Source: SZUA-547 sp963669315 (GTDB lineage: Bacteria > Pseudomonadota > Alphaproteobacteria > Rhodobacterales > Rhodobacteraceae). Taken from it: a DNA stretch of 64,000 nt. The notes beneath the pieces were generated by a model, which saw only the letters and a list, made by a program, of their open reading frames with translations, searched no databases and had not been told where the DNA came from. How positions within the stretch are numbered: position 1 is the first letter of the stretch; each line of letters opens with the position of its first letter. The stretch spans positions 124,001-188,000 of the forward strand of contig OY770021.1 in assembly GCA_963669315.1 (NCBI GenBank), in the 5' to 3' direction. Of the stretch, positions 60,383 to 64,000 are shown one piece after another. The position numbers and the translations under genes were made by a program.

Positions 60383-61153
60383 ATGACAGCCTCTGACGCA
60401 CAGCCCGCCGACAACCCGGACGATGCGCCGCGCTTCACCGTCGTCGCACCCATGAAGAATGAGGAAGGCAACGTCGCCCTGATGGCGGAGGAAATTGCGG
60501 CGGCCTGCGCGGCGGTCGGACCGTTCGAAGCGATCTTCGTCAATGACGGGTCCGACGACGGAACCTCCGCGAAGATCGCCGAACTGGCGCAGACATTTCC
60601 GTGGCTGCGCGAGGTGAGGCATGCCAAAAGCTGCGGCCAGTCCACCGCTGTCAGAACCGGCGTCAGATCCGCCCGCGCTCTGATCATCTGCACGATTGAC
60701 GGGGACGGGCAGAACCCGCCTGCTGAAATACCGAAACTGGTCGCGCCGCTGCTGGACGCCGAACCGGAATCCGCGCTCGGCCTTGTCGCCGGGCAGCGCG
60801 TAGCCCGGCAAGACACGCTATCAAAGCGCTGGGCGTCCACAGCGGCCAACTGGCTGCGGCGCTCCATGCTGAACGACGACACGCGCGACACCGGGTGTGG
60901 ATTAAAGGCGTTCCGGCGCGAGGCGTTTCTCGCCCTGCCCTTCTTCAATCACATCCACCGCTATTTGCCCGCGCTCTTTCGCCGCGACGGTTGGGAGATC
61001 GCGCTGGTCGACGTCAGCCACCGGGCTCGCGAAGCCGGCGATTCCAAATACACCAACTTCGGCCGCGCCATGGTCGGCGCCACCGACCTTCTGGGCGTCT
61101 GGTGGCTTTGCCGCCGCGGCACGCGCCCGGTCATCGTAAAAACAGACGAGTAG
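60383..61153 (+). CDS. GT2 family glycosyltransferase (polyprenyl-phosphate-sugar synthase type)
   Basis: The protein (256 residues from ATG 60383, or 262 from GTG 60365) has a GT-A fold. It has FTVVAPMKNEEGNVALMAEE, the nucleotide-binding VNDGSDDGTSAKI, GQSTAVRTGV, the DxD-like TIDGDGQNPPAEIPKL and DTGCGLKAFRREAF. This resembles dolichol-phosphate mannosyltransferase (DPM1 type). It has no C-terminal membrane helices, unlike ArnC or GtrB, so it is soluble or loosely membrane-bound. It would load a sugar onto the polyprenyl phosphate used by the GT39 enzyme upstream. Confidence 0.82.
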   Translation: MTASDAQPADNPDDAPRFTVVAPMKNEEGNVALMAEEIAAACAAVGPFEAIFVNDGSDDGTSAKIAELAQTFPWLREVRHAKSCGQSTAVRTGVRSARALIICTIDGDGQNPPAEIPKLVAPLLDAEPESALGLVAGQRVARQDTLSKRWASTAANWLRRSMLNDDTRDTGCGLKAFRREAFLALPFFNHIHRYLPALFRRDGWEIALVDVSHRAREAGDSKYTNFGRAMVGATDLLGVWWLCRRGTRPVIVKTDE

Positions 61154-61158
61154 CCCAC

Positions 61159-61485
61159 ATGGAAGATCAGGCCGCCCATTGGTTGATGCGAACGCTGCTT
61201 GTCGACAGTTGGTACGGCGTATGGCTGGCCCTGTTCGGCCTCTCTGCGCAGGGCATATTCATGAGCCGCATGCTGTTGCAGTGGATTGCGTCGGAGCGGG
61301 CGAAGAAGTCCGTGATGCCCGTCGCATTCTGGTGGCTGTCTTTGGCTGGCGCCGTGATGCTTTTGGCCTATGGCGTCTTGCGCGAGGATATCGTCATCAT
61401 CGCGGCCCAGACTTTCGGCATGATCGTCTATGTGCGGAACCTGAAGCTGATCTGGAACGAAAAGCGCCGCGACCTGATCAACTGA
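61159..61485 (+). CDS. LAB_N domain membrane protein (lipid A biosynthesis N-terminal type)
   Basis: The 108-residue protein has three membrane helices and the LAB_N pattern WYGVWLALFGLSAQGIFMSR, MLLQWIASERAKKSVMPVAF, WWLSLAGAVMLLAYG and IVYVRNLKLIWNEKR. Members are either fused to LpxB or stand alone beside GT2/GT39 genes, and a role in flipping lipid-linked sugars has been suggested. It begins 5 bp after the GT2 stop, so the two are tightly coupled. A transport or scaffold role in the glycosylation set is my inference. Confidence 0.8.
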   Translation: MEDQAAHWLMRTLLVDSWYGVWLALFGLSAQGIFMSRMLLQWIASERAKKSVMPVAFWWLSLAGAVMLLAYGVLREDIVIIAAQTFGMIVYVRNLKLIWNEKRRDLIN

Positions 61486-61618
61486 CCAATTTTTCGCGTC
61501 ACCGCACCGACACTCGCTTGTCGCATCTGACCGAATCTATTAGTTCTTAACTCCCGTGGGACGACACGCGTTTCCGTCGTAGGGATCGCAAAAAACAAAA
61601 ACCGCGGGGCATCCGGAC

Positions 61619-63265
61619 ATGGCGAGATACGTATTCGTGACGGGCGGCGTTGTGTCATCGCTCGGAAAAGGCCTCGCCTCAGCAGCGCTCGGGTCGCTGC
61701 TTCAGGCGCGGGGTTTCACCGTCCGGCTGCGCAAACTCGATCCCTATCTGAATGTCGATCCGGGAACGATGTCTCCGTTCGAGCATGGCGAGGTGTTCGT
61801 CACCGATGACGGTGCGGAAACTGATCTGGATCTCGGTCACTATGAGCGCTTCACCGGCGTGGCTGCGCGCAAAACCGACTCAGTGAGTTCAGGTCGGATC
61901 TACTCGAACGTGCTGGAGCGGGAGAGGCGCGGCGAATACCTCGGCAAAACCATTCAGGTGATCCCGCACGTCACCAACGAGATCAAGGATTTCATCGCTA
62001 TCGGCGACGATGAAGTTGATTTCATGCTGTGCGAGATCGGCGGCACGGTCGGCGATATTGAGGGCCTGCCATTCTTTGAGGCGATCCGCCAGTTTGCGCA
62101 AGACCGCCCGCGCGGCGAATGCGTGTTCATGCATCTGACGCTGCTTCCCTATTTGGCGGCGAGCGGAGAGCTGAAGACCAAGCCGACTCAGCATTCGGTG
62201 AAGGAGTTGCGCTCGATCGGCATCGCGCCTGACATTCTGGTCTGCCGGACCGAGGTGGAGATCCCTGAGAAGGAGCGCGGTAAAATCGCGCTCTTTTGTA
62301 ACGTCCGGCCCGAGGCGGTGATCCCGGCGATGGACCTGAAATCGATCTATGAGGCGCCGCTCGCCTATCATCAAGTCGGGTTGGACAAGGCGGTGTTGGA
62401 CGCATTCGGCATTCGCCCGGCGCCACGCCCGAACCTTTCAAAATGGGATGAGGTGGCGGATCGCGTCTATAACCCTGACGGCGAAGTGCGCATCGCCATC
62501 GTCGGCAAATACACCCAGCTTGAAGACGCCTATAAATCGATCGCAGAGGCGCTGACCCACGGCGGCATCGCCAACAGGGTCAAGGTGAAGGCGGAGTGGC
62601 TTGACGCGGAGATTTTTGAGGCCGAAGACCCCGCGCCGCATCTTGAGAACTATCACGGTATCCTCGTGCCCGGCGGCTTTGGCGAGCGCGGTACGGAGGG
62701 CAAGATCAACGCCGCCCGTTTCGCGCGCGAGCGCAAGGTGCCGTATCTGGGCATTTGCCTGGGCATGCAGATGGCGGTGATCGAGGCGGCGCGAAACCTG
62801 GCGAAGATCGCGGACGCCGGGTCGGAGGAGTTCGATCAAGAGGCGGATTCGGACAACCCGCGCTTCAAGCACATCATCTATCACATGAAGGAATGGATGC
62901 AGGGCAACGAGACCGTCCAGCGCAAGGTCGATGACGATAAGGGCGGAACCATGCGTCTGGGCGCCTATGACGCGGTATTGACGCCCGGCAGCCAGGTCGC
63001 CGACATCTATGGAGATTGCTCGATTTCCGAGCGGCACCGGCACCGTTACGAGGTCGACATCGCCTACCGCGAGAAAATCGAGGCGACCGGGTTGAGATTT
63101 TCCGGCCTTTCGCCCAATGGCCGCTTGCCTGAAATTGTCGAGATCCCCGGACAATGGTTCGTCGGCGTCCAGTTCCACCCCGAATTGAAATCAAAGCCAT
63201 TTAAGCCGCACCCACTTTTCGCTAGTTTCATCGGCGCCGCGCTTGAGCAATCGAGACTCGTCTGA
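61619..63265 (+). CDS. pyrG: CTP synthase
   Basis: PyrG makes CTP from UTP and glutamine. The 548-residue protein has the synthase domain (YVFVTGGVVSSLGKGLASA, DPYLNVDPGTMSPFEHGEVF, GGTVGDIEG) and the class I glutamine amidotransferase domain. The nucleophile Cys is in GICLGMQMAVIEAAR, and the His/Glu pair is in QFHPELKSKPF. It starts at ATG 61619 after a 133-bp gap. A small ABM-domain gene follows. Confidence 0.96.
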   Translation: MARYVFVTGGVVSSLGKGLASAALGSLLQARGFTVRLRKLDPYLNVDPGTMSPFEHGEVFVTDDGAETDLDLGHYERFTGVAARKTDSVSSGRIYSNVLERERRGEYLGKTIQVIPHVTNEIKDFIAIGDDEVDFMLCEIGGTVGDIEGLPFFEAIRQFAQDRPRGECVFMHLTLLPYLAASGELKTKPTQHSVKELRSIGIAPDILVCRTEVEIPEKERGKIALFCNVRPEAVIPAMDLKSIYEAPLAYHQVGLDKAVLDAFGIRPAPRPNLSKWDEVADRVYNPDGEVRIAIVGKYTQLEDAYKSIAEALTHGGIANRVKVKAEWLDAEIFEAEDPAPHLENYHGILVPGGFGERGTEGKINAARFARERKVPYLGICLGMQMAVIEAARNLAKIADAGSEEFDQEADSDNPRFKHIIYHMKEWMQGNETVQRKVDDDKGGTMRLGAYDAVLTPGSQVADIYGDCSISERHRHRYEVDIAYREKIEATGLRFSGLSPNGRLPEIVEIPGQWFVGVQFHPELKSKPFKPHPLFASFIGAALEQSRLV

Positions 63266-63289
63266 CGCGCCCCGAAAAGGAGAACCCGA

Positions 63290-63589
63290 ATGTTCGCCCG
63301 CGTAACCACCTATACTCTCGTGCCAGAGCGCAACACGCCTGAAACATGGGCCGAGCTAAAGGCGGATCTGGAAGGTCGACTGCCCAAGGTGCCGGGCCTT
63401 TTGCACACCTATGTGCTCGGCGGACGCGAAGATGGCCGCTGCGTTTCGGTTGCGATTTACGAAAACCGCGAATTCGCCTACGCCGCCGTGCCGAAAACGC
63501 TGGCGATCTGGCAGGATCATATCAACAATCTGGCGGATGAGCCGGATTTGCAGGAATACGAAGTTCTGGCCGATGTCGGCAAAGCCTGA
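63290..63589 (+). CDS. ABM (antibiotic biosynthesis monooxygenase)-like dimeric alpha/beta barrel protein
   Basis: The 99-residue protein shows the small ferredoxin-like fold pattern MFARVTTYTLVPERNTPETW, followed by PGLLHTYVLG, VSVAIYENREFAYAAVP and HINNLADEPDLQEYEVLADV. These proteins form dimers and include cofactor-free monooxygenases, but many are of unknown use. AAGGAGA is 7 bp before ATG 63290. It sits directly behind pyrG and before a terminator hairpin. Confidence 0.65.
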   Translation: MFARVTTYTLVPERNTPETWAELKADLEGRLPKVPGLLHTYVLGGREDGRCVSVAIYENREFAYAAVPKTLAIWQDHINNLADEPDLQEYEVLADVGKA

Positions 63590-63635
63590 ACCAGGCGGTG
63601 TGCATTCGGACTGAACGACGCCACTGAAATTGAGA

Positions 63636-63661
63636 AACGGCGCGCCGGACAGCGCGCCGTT
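63636..63661. terminator. Bidirectional hairpin terminator
   Basis: AACGGCGCGC pairs perfectly with GCGCGCCGTT (10 bp) over a CGGACA loop. It lies between the convergent ABM-like gene and the CHAT gene. Short T-rich runs occur on the right side, and A-rich DNA (T on the minus strand) on the left. Confidence 0.7.
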
Positions 63662-63675
63662 CTTCGTTGCGAAGA

Positions 63676-64000
63676 TCAGTAACGGTTGAGGTCGGAACCC
63701 AGAGTTGCGTTCATCGCTGCGAGACCGGCCGCACCGAGTTGTGGCCGCCTTTCGCCGTCGCCGATCACAGCAAAGGCCGACCAGAAGAACGGGTGCGAGG
63801 TTTTCGGGTCCGACAGCAATTTGCGTTGCGCCGCGAGCTTCGCATCCGCCATCCCGGTCGTCGATGACGACGCCAGCGTTGAATAGAATTCGCGCATCAG
63901 CTTTTGCGTCGCGTCGTCGTCCACTGACCAGTGAGAAACCACCAGAGAACGGGCGCCTGCGAAGAAGAATGCGCGCGCCAGCCCCGATAGGCTTTCGCCG
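63676..64000 (-). CDS. CHAT-domain (caspase-like) protein, C-terminal fragment
   Basis: The frame is open at the right edge and ends at TGA 63676-63678. The visible 107 residues contain GESLSGLARAFFFAGARSLV and VSHWSVDDDATQKLMREFYS, then SHPFFWSAFAVIGDGE. These are the last blocks of CHAT proteases, a caspase-related fold. The catalytic His and Cys lie upstream, outside the window. CHAT proteins often carry N-terminal TPR repeats and may take part in defence or cell death, but nothing here shows which. The gene is cut, so completeness cannot be judged. Confidence 0.85.
   Translation of the reverse strand, partial: GESLSGLARAFFFAGARSLVVSHWSVDDDATQKLMREFYSTLASSSTTGMADAKLAAQRKLLSDPKTSHPFFWSAFAVIGDGERRPQLGAAGLAAMNATLGSDLNRY

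Noticed and set aside
1..64000. CRISPR arrays, IS elements, prophage, tRNA or rRNA genes and att sites
   Set aside because: I saw no regularly spaced repeats, no transposase or integrase motifs, no flanking direct repeats, and no cloverleaf-like stretches; a scan with tRNA and repeat-finding software would be needed to exclude very short ones.

Overview
The window reads as chromosomal core DNA of a GC-rich alphaproteobacterium, most probably a member or near relative of the Rhodobacterales. The evidence is the gene order lexA-comEC-gltX-gltA, the use of LpxI rather than LpxH in lipid A synthesis, a GAAC-N7-GAAC LexA box of the alphaproteobacterial type, paired Lrp genes beside ilv genes, and the block fabZ-lpxA-lpxI-lpxB downstream of bamA. 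This placement rests on gene content and order only. No rRNA, tRNA, IS element, prophage or CRISPR array was seen.

Left part (0-21 kb): the tail of glnA and its terminator are followed by a protease-rich accessory stretch. It holds a cytosolic subtilase, a frameshifted SEC-C gene, two unrelated zinc metallopeptidases, a methyltransferase, an outer-membrane-barrel candidate and a small secreted protein. Then come parE, three tandem related lipoprotein genes, an ABC-F ATPase, an aminotransferase translationally coupled to an orphan DNA cytosine methyltransferase, a PpiD-like periplasmic chaperone, and two tandem divergent polysaccharide deacetylases. One of these has a linker of nearly 800 residues.

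Middle (21-49 kb): trpD-trpC-moaC-moeA runs into an SOS-regulated lexA, then convergent comEC, then gltX and gltA. On the minus strand a long envelope and lipid operon runs pyrH-frr-uppS-cdsA-dxr-rseP-bamA-ompH-fabZ-lpxA-lpxI-lpxB-acetyltransferase. It supplies undecaprenyl phosphate, phospholipid head-group precursor, isoprenoid precursor, outer membrane assembly and lipid A. rpsB-tsf, usually next to pyrH, lie about 3 kb upstream, separated by WD40, dienelactone hydrolase and UspA genes.

Right part (49-64 kb): a TetR gene with a clear palindromic operator faces a DM13-domain gene. It is followed by modB-modC (no modA; ModC lacks the MOP domain) and miaA, and then the branched-chain amino acid region. 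That region has an ilvB-ilvN operon with an unlisted leader peptide (Leu-Leu-Val-Val-Val) and attenuator hairpin, two Lrp/AsnC regulators, and ilvC with an AT-rich regulatory region. secG and pyrG flank a three-gene set (GT39 transferase, GT2 synthase, LAB_N membrane protein) that looks like a complete lipid-linked sugar transfer pathway. The window ends in a CHAT-domain (caspase-like) protein cut by the edge.

The observations judged most worth following are the ilv attenuator, the lipoprotein triplet, the subtilase with a missing oxyanion-hole asparagine, the deacetylase with a repeat-bearing linker and altered active-site motif, the TetR operator, and the GT39/GT2/LAB_N set.
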